Below are positions 52,898 through 63,364 of a stretch of DNA of 64,000 nucleotides, piece by piece. Positions within the stretch are counted from its first letter, which is position 1. Each line of letters starts with the position of its first letter. Under the pieces are notes generated by a model. It did not search any database, was not told the origin of the DNA, and worked only from the letters and a program-made list of their open reading frames with translations. A program made the translations under genes and the position numbers. The DNA is from Dasypus novemcinctus. Its lineage: Eukaryota; Chordata; Mammalia; Cingulata; Dasypodidae. Location: positions 1,674,001-1,738,000 of the forward strand of contig NC_080699.1 in assembly GCF_030445035.2 (NCBI RefSeq), in the 5' to 3' direction.

Positions 52898-53053
52898 TCA
52901 ATGGATGTATCACGATGATGGGAGAGAGTGTTGCTGTGGGGGGAGTTGGGGGAGTTGGGGGCGGGGGCGGTGGGGTTGAATGGGACCTCATATATATTTT
53001 TTAATGTAATTAAAAAATAATAATAATAAATAAATATAAAAAAATAAATAAAT
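52898..53053 (+). mobile_element. Very short L1-type tail insertion with 13-bp target duplication
   Basis: A 156-bp 5'-truncated insertion: a G-rich stretch (gtggggggagttggggg), 'gggacctcatatata' and an AATAAATA-type tail. Target duplications AAATGAACCGCCA (52885-52897) and AAATGAACTGCCA (53054-53066) differ by one base. The G-rich tract followed by a 'catatat' motif is the sense version of the tail seen reversed at 35.8-36.0 kb, so it is probably the same family. Confidence 0.6.
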
Positions 53054-53066
53054 AAATGAACTGCCA

Positions 53067-53594
53067 CCCATGCTATTCTTCAGCCTCTTGTGAGTTAAGC
53101 CATGATGACTTAGTTCTGAAGAGACTAACTGATCCTGGGGTACTGATAAGGTAGAATTTCTGGCCCCCGTGGTTGAGTCCTGGACCCTGTGCTGGGATGG
53201 TCATCTGCCCCCCCCCCCACAGCCGCCCACACACAAGGCACAGCCCCTGGAAAGCCTCTTCCTCGGTGCCATCTTGGTTTCTCTGCCACACCTGCAGCCA
53301 AAGCAATGGCCAATGTATTTGGACTTTGGGGATTGGGTATGATACAAAACTGCACATTATCTCTGAAGACCACATCATAAATATTTCTTAATGAGAGATT
53401 TTTGAATCACAGAGAATCCATGGAACTACTCTTGCTAATCAGATGAACCAAAATATAATTTGATCATTAAGAAATGATAGGGAGTCTGCTAATTCTAGGT
53501 GTTCTCACTTCGTTCTTTTCATGGGTCACCCTGTTTTGGTTTGCTTTGATTTGGTAGTTTGTTGGCTGGTTGGTTGGTTGGTTGGTTTTTCGCC
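53067..53594. other. Unidentified stretch with a C-run and (GGTT)n tract
   Basis: Includes a run of 12 C at about 53208 and a short GGTT tetranucleotide repeat at 53560-53590. No repeat family or gene was recognised. A short minus-strand open frame at 53125-53373 has no motif that I know. Confidence 0.4.
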
Positions 53595-53599
53595 TGTAC

Positions 53600-53800
53600 T
53601 CTGGAATCTGTGGACCTCAGTCAAGTCTTGGCTCTGCTGTGACACTTTGGGGAAGTCTCTAGACATCTATGAGCTTTAATTCGTTGCCTATAAAATTTAG
53701 ATTATAAAACTGACCTCATAGGGTTTTTGTAAGGAACAAATGAGTTAATATGTTTTGTAAACTATAAAACCTCATAGAAATATGAAGATTTATTATTCTG
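53600..53800 (+). repeat. MIR SINE
   Basis: 'ctctggaatctgtggacctc', 'tcttggctctgctgtgacac', 'tttggggaagtctctagac', 'cctcatagggtttttgtaag' and 'gaacaaatgagttaatatg' give nearly the full MIR order. Confidence 0.75.
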
Positions 53801-55120
53801 GGAGGCTCTAGGTTGGCTGCCCCTACTCCCTTTCAGTTTGGATCATGATTCATTTCACCATTAGAAATGAAAATTCAAGAAGTTACCCAGAAAGAAAAAG
53901 TAAAACCTTTTTGGTTTAGCCAAAAAGGCAACAATTGGGTTTGGGAGTAAATGGTTACGCTTTGGTAAGTCTCTGAAATTAAAGTCCTCAGAATTCTGCC
54001 TCTAATCTACCCTTAAGTCTTACTTTTTGAAAACTCAATAAAGTTCATGTTTTCTGCTTATGTTCGTTTGCTCTTCTCCTGAATTAATCAGCTGCATTAG
54101 GCATTGAAAAGAGGACAACACACGAGTCATGTAACAATAAGCAACGCACCAAGAACAGGTGGCAGAGATTGAGAAGCCCCAGGTGAGCCTTTGAGAACTG
54201 GTGCAGCCCCCGACCACCTGGCACCTGCAAACTGAAGGCCAGCCCGGCCTGCCGCTGTGCCAACTGTGTCCCCAGGAGCGCCAGGCAGCAGCTCTGAGGA
54301 TGTTCTGGGCCAGGGGTGCTTCCCCAGTTATTTCCTGGTCAAACATACCCAGGCGCATCCTCTGCTGTTGGAAGAAAACTTCCAGAGAAGTGGAAGCCCA
54401 GAAGGGAGGGATTGGCAGGCTGGTAGGAGGTTGGTGAGCTCCCACCGGTCCCTGGACCTTCTAGAGGGTGGAGGGATCATTCCAGGGACCTGCCCAAAGG
54501 CAGAGAAGTCCGCTTTCCAGCAAATCCTTCTCTATCATGCAGAGATTAAAATCGAGTTTTATCAACTTGCCTTTCCTGAGTGTTAACCAAATTGGGAGGA
54601 ATCCCCTGTCCCGGGGACAGCCTCTGGAAGGCACACCTTGCCACTGCCTCTCTTCACCTCCGTTGCTTCCTCTTCCCAGGCCTGCAGACTTAGTGAGTGG
54701 GATTGCTCTTAGGAGCAGGCGGGAGCCAACCTGAGCGCATTTAAGAAAGACGGGTGTCCCTGATCCCACATACCTCTCCAGCAGCCTGCAGTGTCCCCAG
54801 AATCCACTTGGAACCCTTCCTGTGGGGTTGCCAGGGCTTCCTGTGAAACACTAAGAGCCTAGCATAAATGGTCTTTTGAAGTCCTCGTGAGCAGGGAACA
54901 CCTCCTCCATGCAGACCGTCGTTGTGACGGGCACAGGGTGTGATGGGAAGCCCTGCGGTGAGTCGGGGGATGTCTCGGGTCACAGCCCCTGGAGCTCGAG
55001 CCTCCAGGTGAGCCAGGTGAGATGGGGGGCCCTCGGGGCTCTTAGCAGTGAGGTGTGCAGACTGCTTCCTCAGTGTCCAGTAGAAGACCAGCGCATAGCG
55101 GAGCCGAGAGCAACAGCAAG
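53801..55120. other. Unidentified intergenic DNA
   Basis: No exon or repeat that I can defend. 54060-54760 is moderately GC-rich unique-looking sequence with an open frame on each strand but no recognisable motif. Confidence 0.4.
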
Positions 55121-55127
55121 GCTGCCG

Positions 55128-55230
55128 GGCCCGCTGCGTGCCTGCTGGTGGACGTGTGACGGGCCCGCTGCGTGCCTGCTGGTGGACGTGTGACGGGCCC
55201 GCTGCGTGCCTGCTGGTGGACGTGTGACGG
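55128..55230. repeat. 34-bp minisatellite, three copies
   Basis: CCCGCTGCGTGCCTGCTGG starts at 55130, 55164 and 55198, exact 34-bp steps. The copies are identical by eye, so the expansion is recent. It contains CG-rich and GGTGGACGTGT segments. Non-coding. Confidence 0.92.
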
Positions 55231-56109
55231 CCAGCTGTCGGGGAGGGGCTGGGGAAGCGCGCACCTGCGCGTTTGCCAGTCCTGTGGTGTAGCTCCTCCC
55301 AGCTGGCTGAGTCACGCTGCCAGAGGGGCATCGTGGAAAGCAGGTTTGGGAAGAGACGTGCGGGCTGCCCTCCCCGGCAGCGCCACCCCACGGCTTCGTG
55401 ACGTGGTGGCTGCGGAGGAAACAGGTGTTTCCAGCAGAAGAGGCCACCGGCCCAGGAGAGGCCAGACCTGGTGCCGTGGGAGTCCCGCCCAGCACAGAGG
55501 GAGGCGCAGCAGGTGAACCCCGAGTGTCTCCAAGCCCACGGCCCCAGCTTCTTCTCCTAAAGTGAATGCTCCAGGCTCTCCCAGCTCTGGAGGGCACCCT
55601 TACGGCGTCACAGCCGGAGAGGAAGCCTCTCTCAGCTCTGGGCAGGGAAGGCCCGGAAGTCGTCTTGTTTTGAGGGGGAAAGGGTTGGGGTTACGTCCAC
55701 CCCTGGGCCAGTCACTGTGGCCGGGAAGATGGACAAGGTGACCAAACAAGCAGGGTCATGGCCCCCGGCCGAGAAGCCGTCAGAGAAGGAAGGGTGCTCG
55801 AGAGCCCCCCACGACCCCTCGGCTTCGCTTACGGCGTATCGACGCCCTTCTGGTAGGTGCTGTGTTAAGCCCCTTCACGTTTCTCGTGGTCTACACCTGA
55901 AGCGCAGGTGTGTTTGGTTTCTGGCTTCCCTTGCAAAACAGAAGCTCTGAGAACACAGGGCCGGGGGGTCGTGGTTGCCTGCTGCTGAGTCGACAGAGCA
56001 GGTGCTCTACGGTTTGTCATAGTACCTCACTTTCCCTGCCACCTCTCTGATCTGACCTGCTTTGCTGGTTTAAGTTACGTGCCTGGCTCCTGCAGCCTTT
56101 TGGGATTTG

Positions 56110-56305
56110 CTGATCCCTGACACCGTCTCATTTCATTCATGTATCTATCCAGTGAGCAGCAATTACACCTATTTCATAGATTTTAAATCAAGATTCAGAG
56201 ATTTCCCTCAACTTCCTAAATCACACAGCCAGAAGCTGAGGCCCAGATCTTTAGAGTGGAAGGCTACTCAGGCCCACTGTGTACAGCTGTGCAGGTTGTG
56301 CACTG
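56110..56305 (-). repeat. MIR relic, antisense
   Basis: 'cctatttcatagattttaaa', 'tcagagatttccctcaac', 'aaatcacacagccagaagct' follow the reversed MIR order (ccattttacagatgagg ... agagaggttaagtaact ... ggtcacacagctagtaa). Confidence 0.5.
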
Positions 56306-56734
56306 CACTTTAGAAGGGACTTTCACACCACAGTCTAAGTAAATAGAGCCCTGGAAGTTTTATAGTCTACAGTGTACAGGACACCACTGAAATGATTTCC
56401 CTTTCCATTTTACCATAGGTACAACTCTATCATGTTTGATTGAAATAAGCCAATTCCTTCAAATTTTTATCATTGAACACTCAGATGACTACATCAAATG
56501 ATGACTGTTCAGGCCGCAGCAGGGACTGCAGTTAATTCTGTCAGGAAGTCCTCACAGCCGGAAATTGTGATCGGTTTATGGAAGGACGTAGAGGGGTCTG
56601 CAGTGAGAAATGAGCCTCCCCAGTTGTTTTAGGGGAGACTTTGTTGACTTGGAATTGCCCTTGCTCTACAAGTGACCCCTTCTCTCTCTAGATTTCAGTC
56701 TCCATGTGATCAAAATAAGAGGTTTGTACTCAAT

Positions 56735-56838
56735 TTTCCAGTAATGATATTTAATCCTGGCTGCGTGTTAGAATCATTAGGGAGTTTTGTTTTTTTCCCT
56801 GAAAAAACGTATGCCCAGATCCCATACCTAAAGATTTG
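56735..56838 (+). mobile_element. MER5/MER20-like DNA transposon fragment
   Basis: 'cctggctgcgtgttagaatc', 'attagggagtttt' and 'tatgcccagatcccatacc' match the Charlie-type core (tggctgcacattagaatcacctggggagctttt ... tgcccaggccccaccc). Confidence 0.55.
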
Positions 56839-58560
56839 AAGAAAACTTCACCAAAGAAGGTGTAGAGCAAGCTTGGCAGGCAAGCTCATGAAAAGGCGCT
56901 CAGCCTCATCAGGCATCAGGAGATGGAAATTAAAGTCGCCACGGGGCACACCGCACACCACACACCACACCGCACACCACACCACACACCAGACACCACA
57001 CCTCACCGCACACCACACCACACACCACATACCACACCACACCACACACCACACACCCACACTGCACACCACACACCAGACACCACACCAGACACCACAC
57101 CACACACCACACAACACACCCACACCGCACACCACACACCAGACACCACACCACACACCACACACCACACCACACACCCACACTGCACACCACACACCCA
57201 CACCGCACACCGCACACCACACCGTACACCACACCACACACCACACCACACCACACACCAGACACCACACCACACACCGCACACCCATACCGCACACCCA
57301 CACTGCACACCACACATACCACACCGCACACTACACACCCACACCGCACACCACACACCCACACCGCACACCACACACCACACCACACCGCACACCACAC
57401 ACCACACCACACCGCACACCGCACACCACACACCACACCGCACACCACACACCACACCACACACACCACACACCACACACCCATACCGCACACCCACACT
57501 GCACACCACACATACCACACCGCACACCACACACCCACGCCGCATACCCTCACCACACCGCACACCACACTGCACACCACACACACACACCACACACCAC
57601 ACCACACCACACACCCACACCACACCGCACACCCACACCACACCACACACACCGCACACCACACACTCACACCACATACCACACCACACACCACACCGCA
57701 CACCCACACCACACACTGCACACTACACACCGCACACCACACCGCACACCCACACTGCACACCACACATACCACACCACACCCACACACCCACACCGCAC
57801 ACCACACACCACACCACACACACCACACCGCACACCCACACCGCACACTGCACACTGCACACCACACACCCACACTGCACACCAACGGGTGGAACTGGAG
57901 GCTGGCGGCGCCAAGGCCTGGGAGATGGGGAGCAGCTGGCACCCTCACTCGCTGCTGGTGGAAATGCAAGATGGTACAACTACTTTGAAAAACAGATGGG
58001 CGGTTTCTCAAAATGTTAAATACATACCTCCCAAACGATTTAGCCATTCCACTCCTAGGGATTTATCTAGAGTGAAGGAAAACACATCCATACAAAGACT
58101 TGTATGTGAATGTTTACAGCAGCTTTATTTGAGTGAGTCCAAACCTGCAATCAACCCAACTTTCCAGTAATAGGAGAATAGATGAATTGTGGTACTTCCA
58201 TATGATGAAATACTCGGTTATAAAGAGGAATCGACTGACACAGATAACCACCACATGGGAAACCACAAAATAATTATGCCGAGTGAAAGAAGCCGGACCA
58301 AAAAGAGAGAGACCGCCATATTTGACCCCACTTACAGAAAAGTCTAGAACGTGTAAACTAATCTACAGTGACAGCAGATGACCTCTCACCTGGCAACAGG
58401 AATGGGGGCAGGGGAGGATTACAAGGGCGCAAGGAGACTTGGGGCAGGGATGTGAGAGTTCACTGTCTTGGCTGCAGTGACGGGTCATGGATGTGTAGTT
58501 ATGGCAAAACCCACCAAATGGCTTAAATCCCTGCAGTTCTCGGTGACTCGGTTATGCTTC
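56839..58560 (+). mobile_element. LINE-1 3' end interrupted by internally grown satellite
   Basis: Left part 56839-56946: 'cttcaccaaagaaggtgta', 'agctcatgaaaaggcgctc' and 'ggagatggaaattaaagtcg', the ORF2 stretch that runs up to the ...TACCACTACACACC... site. Right part 57885-58560 resumes just after that site: 'actcgctgctggtggaaatg', 'ccattccactcctagggat', 'acagcagctttatttgag', 'gaatagatgaattgtggta', then 3' UTR 'cactgtcttggctgcagtga'. The 0.94 kb between them is CACACC-type satellite. No target duplication was looked for successfully. Confidence 0.85.
56947..57884. repeat. CACAC/CACACC-type satellite, about 940 bp, inside an L1
   Basis: Made almost only of CACAC, CACACC and CACACCC units with scattered CGCACACC, TGCACACC, CAGACACC and CATACC variants. 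There is no single fixed period, but higher-order blocks recur (for example the CCCATACCGCACACCCACACTG block at about 57281-57304 and 57480-57503). One strand is nearly pure C/A, so translated frames become His/Thr/Pro-rich on + and Cys/Val/Trp/Gly-rich on -; these are not genes. Confidence 0.95.
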
Positions 58561-59150
58561 AGTCCGCGATGGAGACACCCCGCCTGGGCCTGAGACCCAG
58601 AGAGTCTCGTTTGGTCAGTCTGAGGCGGGGTGCCGTGTGAGGCCTCCCAGGGCTGTTCTGCGCTTTTAGAGCTTTACCCGTGCCCTGGGCACGGTGCCCG
58701 GGCAAGCCCTCCCCTGCTTTGGGGACTAGGAGGGGAGGGTGGCTCCCGAGCTGTGGCTCCTGCGCAGGGTGCCAAATGCTCCAGTCCCCGGCTCGGCCCC
58801 TGGCCTGGGAGCCAGCGCCCCTTTGGTCTTTGTCGGAGCAGGGCCAAGCCCACCGTCCCTCCGTCCACCGCTGGCCTCGTGCCTCCTTGGACCTGGCTTC
58901 CCTTGAAAGCCTGCTTGGCGGGCGTGTCAGGGAGGGTTAAACGGATGCAGAGGAGGGTTTGCATGTGTAGAGACGGGGTGCCTTGCCCCAGCCAGGAGCT
59001 CCTGGGGACACCTGGTGTAGAGCCGTGGGCACACGAGGAAGCTGACACCTGGGCTTAGGCTCCTGCGCTGAGCAGAGCTGTGGGTCCCGAACCTGGGAAT
59101 CCGAATGCTGGGAAGAGACGCTCTCCCTCCCTTGCGCCCAGTGACGGCAG
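58561..59150. other. Unidentified intergenic DNA between two arrays
   Basis: GC-rich unique-looking sequence. No exon or repeat recognised. Confidence 0.4.
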
Positions 59151-59154
59151 CAAA

Positions 59155-59970
59155 ATCGATTCACGGCATCAACCAGGGGACACGGCAGGTGCAGCTCCAG
59201 CCACAGCTTCAACCAGGGGACGTGGCAGGTGCAGCTCCAGCCACGGCTTCAACCAGGGGATGTGGCAGGTGGCGCTCCAGCCACGGCATCGACCAGGGGA
59301 CGTGGCAGGTGGCGCTCCAGCCACGGCATCGACCAGGGGACGTGGCAGGTGGCGCTCCAGCCACGGCTTAAACCAGGGGACGTGGCAGGTGGCGCTCCAG
59401 CCACGGCTTAAACCAGGGGACGTGGCAGGTGGCGCTCCAGCCACGGCATCGACCAGGGGACGTGGCAGGTGGCGCTCCAGCCACGGCATCGACCAGGGGA
59501 CGTGGCAGGTGGCGCTCCAGCCACGGCATCGACCAGGGGACGTGGCAGGTGGCGCTCCAGCCACGGTTTCAACCAGGGGACGTGGCAGGTGGAGCTCCAG
59601 TCACAGCATTGACCAGGGGACACAGCAGGTGGCACTCCAGCCCCGGCATCGACCAGGGGACATGGCAGGTGGAGCTCCAAGCTACAGCATCGACCAGGGG
59701 ACGTGGCAGGTGGTACTCCAGCCATGGCATCGACCAGGGGACGTGGCAGGTGGCGCTCCAGCCACAGCATCGACCAGGGGACGCGGCAGGTGGCGCTCCA
59801 GCCACGGCATTGACCAGGGGACGCGGCAGGTGGCGCTCCAGCCACGGCATTGACCAGGGGACGCGGCAGGTGGCGCTCCAGCCACGGCATCGACCAGGGG
59901 ACGCGGCAGCTGCAGCTCCAGCCACGGCTTCCACCAGGGGACACGGCAGGTGGCGCTCCAGCCACGGCTG
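59155..59970. repeat. 40-bp minisatellite, about twenty copies
   Basis: The unit CCACGGCATCGACCAGGGGA plus CGTGGCAGGTGGCGCTCCAG (40 bp) repeats about 20 times. Variants include CTTCAACC or CTTAAACC for CATCGACC, CGCGGCAGG for CGTGGCAGG, and one unit lengthened by one base near 59680 (GGAGCTCCAAGCTACAG). Nearly every unit contains CAGGTG. 40 is not a multiple of three, so three-unit (120-bp) cycles give long false open frames on both strands. Confidence 0.95.
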
Positions 59971-60540
59971 CTCCTTTTTCCCAGGCTCCTCCTCTCAGCC
60001 CAGAAACAAAGCCTCGTTTCAAGCCCCGTTCTTGTCCGTGTCTCACCTCGTGCAGAGAAGACAGGACGGTCCTCCTCGTTGGTCCCACCAGGGTTACCGT
60101 GTGGCTCACATGAGAGCCTGCGCGTGATCACACCTTAGAAACAAGGGCATCATCGTTCACCACGACTCCCCCCACGTTTTATCGAAGGGGTGGCTAGGAA
60201 ACGGGGCGAGCAGGTGGTCTGAGCGGGCAGGGGGATGGCTTGTCACAGCCTCCAGAAGCTGGACTTGCGGGCTGCCCGAATCGGGTCATGCCCTAAGGAC
60301 ACTGGCTTTATTCTGGACACTGTGTGGAAGTGCCCACCTGCCTGCTCCTAGCATACGAAGGAGGACAGAGGCGAGCGAGGCTAGTAACCGGCCGAGGCTC
60401 CCAGCAGGTGGCCCTGGCTGCTGACACCCCTCGGTCCAGCTCCGGGGCCACCGTGATGCTGGGCTTTCCGTCACGAGGGAACGTCTCTGTAAAATACTGA
60501 GTGTGCACCTCCAGGCGATACGGTCATTCCCCTCCTCGCC
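59971..60540. other. Unidentified flank, no gene seen
   Basis: Mixed composition, no recognisable exon or repeat. Open frames starting inside the 40-bp array run into this stretch but have no independent support. Confidence 0.4.
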
Positions 60541-61262
60541 TTCTTGGACTTGCAGGTCGACGGGGGTAGGAGAAGCCGGGGCCGGGGAGACTGCTCCTCA
60601 GCGCACCTGCCGCGGCGCGCGTCCGGGCCGCCGCCACGGGACTCCACGGTAGGTCAGCAACGGGCTCACTCAAACGCGGGCTCTGTCTGGCCCTTCGTGG
60701 CAGAGGCCAAGGGACAGGCAGAGGGACGAGGCGACGCTTGCTGGCCCAGAGGCGGGCCAGGCCCACCCCGCAGCGCCGGGCGAGGTCAGGTGGAGAGGTA
60801 GCTGGGGGCGGTGGCCAGTCCTCCCCTAAGGGGCAGCGCGGGTGGGCTGCGGGGCCGCCTCCTCCAGGAGGCCTGGGGGCTGCGGGGCGGCGGAGGAGCC
60901 GGGCAGGCGCTGCGGCCGCCACGCCCAGGGGGCCCAGGCCTTCGGCGCCGCGTGGGGACACCGACCCGGAGCGCTCTCGGCTCCTCTCCTGCTTGGGGAC
61001 GGAGGAGCCCCCGAGGACCGCCTGGCGCGAGGGCTCCGCTCCCACGGCTGGCGCGGCCCCCCGGCCAGCTCCGCCCTGAATCGCGCCCCTTCCAGGTGGC
61101 ACAGCCACCAGCGGCCCCGGGCGCTAGTCCCGGGTCCCGCGACCCCTTGCTGAGCCCTCAGCAGTACAGCCGGCCCCAGTGCCCCGACAGCGAGGCCCCC
61201 GCCCCCCGAAGTCTCTGGAGACCCCCCTCCCCCGCCTCCAAATAAAAAGTTCTGTTCTTTTG
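60540..61262 (+). other. GC/CpG-rich block with exon-like signals and a strong polyadenylation signal
   Basis: A CpG-rich block with a plausible acceptor at 60555 (ggacttgcag|GTCG), a donor at 60648/60649 (CCACG|GTAGGT), a second acceptor at 61095 (gccccttccag|GTGG) and an AATAAA at 61241-61246 followed by a T/G-rich stretch (agttctgttcttttgtc). Together these could be the last two exons of an uncharacterised transcript, 12 kb downstream of ENDOD1 on the same strand. The open frames have no recognised homology. Coding status is unknown. Confidence 0.3.
61241..61246 (+). terminator. Candidate polyadenylation signal AATAAA
   Basis: A canonical AATAAA closes the GC-rich block, with a T/GT-rich downstream element within 20 bases. 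It is the cleanest 3'-end signal in the window outside the two known genes. Confidence 0.45.
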
Positions 61263-61698
61263 TCACCAAGGCTTTTTTCCTTTAATTTCCCCTATTTCCC
61301 CGCAGAGAGACGCTTTGGTGTTTTCCACGGGCGCTGCACCGCCGCTCCAGAGCTGCGTAAAGAGCCTGCTGTCCCACCACACAGTGATATTAATACCTTG
61401 TGACAAGAAAAAGGAGAATTGACGGAGGAAAGGGCCTGCTCTGTTGGACGTGACCCACCACCACGTCCCTGCAGAGACCATCTGTCTACACAGCGACACC
61501 ATTTCAGAGGAGGCGGGAGAAGAAAAGGAGAAACCTGATTTGGATTAAAGGGAAACTATAAGCAGCCTTACTCAAACCTTAGGTCTATTCCCCGTAAGTC
61601 GCTCCGTTCCCAACACTGGTTATGGGCAGCCTGGCAGGTTCCGAAGCGCAGGGGAAAGGGCCGAGTTGGGGGGCGCTTGCTCCCCTCTGGTGAGCTAA

Positions 61699-62198
61699 NN
61701 NNNNNNNNNNNNNNNNNNNNNNNNNNNNNNNNNNNNNNNNNNNNNNNNNNNNNNNNNNNNNNNNNNNNNNNNNNNNNNNNNNNNNNNNNNNNNNNNNNNN
61801 NNNNNNNNNNNNNNNNNNNNNNNNNNNNNNNNNNNNNNNNNNNNNNNNNNNNNNNNNNNNNNNNNNNNNNNNNNNNNNNNNNNNNNNNNNNNNNNNNNNN
61901 NNNNNNNNNNNNNNNNNNNNNNNNNNNNNNNNNNNNNNNNNNNNNNNNNNNNNNNNNNNNNNNNNNNNNNNNNNNNNNNNNNNNNNNNNNNNNNNNNNNN
62001 NNNNNNNNNNNNNNNNNNNNNNNNNNNNNNNNNNNNNNNNNNNNNNNNNNNNNNNNNNNNNNNNNNNNNNNNNNNNNNNNNNNNNNNNNNNNNNNNNNNN
62101 NNNNNNNNNNNNNNNNNNNNNNNNNNNNNNNNNNNNNNNNNNNNNNNNNNNNNNNNNNNNNNNNNNNNNNNNNNNNNNNNNNNNNNNNNNNNNNNNNN
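61699..62198. other. Assembly gap, 500 N
   Basis: Exactly 500 unknown bases, probably a placeholder length. Open frames shown across it are meaningless. Confidence 1.
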
Positions 62199-62490
62199 GT
62201 TTCACCCAGAGTTCTGTGCACAGCGCTTGAGCACCACGTATCCCAGGGGGAGCATTAGGTTGGAGGTTCATAATCTGCTCTTCGCACCTTTTCCCATATG
62301 TTGCACACCTGTCCTTGCTTCTTTCATCATCCATGCTAATACGTTGTTGAAACAGCTCTCGGGGGTGCCATTGCCCATCACATTGTAGCTGAACAGTTCC
62401 ACTGGAGGTTCTTTTTAAAAATGCAATATATTTAGTTCCTCTAAAGATTGCTCTAATATGAATGTCTCAATTTTGCATAGTGATTTATGG
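62199..62490. other. Unidentified flank right of the gap
   Basis: No recognisable feature. Confidence 0.4.
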
Positions 62491-62494
62491 TTTA

Positions 62495-62690
62495 CTATGC
62501 ACCTTCTAATTCATTTTCTCTCTTAATTCTTAGGGCAGCATCGTAGGAATTATTGTTTGGTTTTGCAGATGACAAGTCTGAGGCAGGGAATTTGAATGAC
62601 CTGTTGATGGTCACGCAGGCAGTAAGTGGTAAAATCGGGCTCCCTGGGTTTTGACTGCACGTCCAGGCTTTCCCCACTTCACAGAGAGAT
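62495..62690 (-). repeat. MIR SINE, antisense
   Basis: 'gtaggaattattgtttggtt', 'ttgcagatgacaagtctgag', 'gatggtcacgcaggcagtaa' and 'gtggtaaaatcgggctccc' follow the reversed MIR order (ggtaggtattattatcccc ... ttacagatgaggaaactg ... ggtcacacagctagtaag). Confidence 0.65.
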
Positions 62691-63360
62691 CTCTCCCACA
62701 GATTCAAAAAAGCACGGCTACCGGGAAGGGCCTTGTTACATGTGCTCAAATGTTGTTTTGGCCACAATTCATCCTGAATTGGCTTCGATACAGCCAAATA
62801 TCGTTAGAGAAGTATGTGCGGGAAGCCGCACACTCACGCTCACACGCACGTGTCCAAGGAACGCCGGCTGTTTCTGTTGCCGCAAGGCAATGAGCTAGTC
62901 AACCTCACTATCGAGGGCAGGACTAGAAATGCTATTTTACCCCAGTTCCACCAAACACTAACATTAATCAAGTGGTGCAATTATTCGGAGCCTCTTTTAT
63001 TTAATTGGAACTACAGAGAAGAAGGGGGCTGTCACACCACAGAGTATGGACTCTAAAGACCCCTTTACGTAGCCGAGTCTTTATGCCTGAATGGTCCTCT
63101 GTGATTTGTTTCTAAATCTCTAACTATTTGAAAGGAGGCTTTTCCCACCTTGGGCTGTGAAGTAAAACTAAAAAGAAACCAAAGAACAAATAAAATGAAA
63201 ATAAAAATAAAATTTAAACCATGTAACTGGCGATGTCATGCTGGGAAGAGTAAATTTGCTTCAGTGCCCACAGTTTAACGGCTGTGACCCTCCCCTACTC
63301 TTGCCCGGGCACTGATGCCTGCAAACGCGTTCTCTCCCCTCTGGAGCACTTACGTTAGAG
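62691..63360. other. Unidentified intergenic DNA
   Basis: AT-richer single-copy-like DNA, no gene or named repeat recognised. Confidence 0.4.
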
Positions 63361-63364
63361 TCTT

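Noticed and set aside
56873-58170. Open frames of 350-415 codons in the CACACC array (His/Thr-rich on +, Cys/Val/Trp-rich on -)
   Set aside because: They are translations of simple satellite within an L1, present in several frames at once, with no independent start context or conservation.
59080-60127. Repetitive open frames over the 40-bp array
   Set aside because: The 40-bp unit lacks stops in most registers, so all frames are open. Purely compositional.
61568-62334. Open frames spanning the N gap
   Set aside because: The bases are unknown, so the frames are an artefact of translating N.
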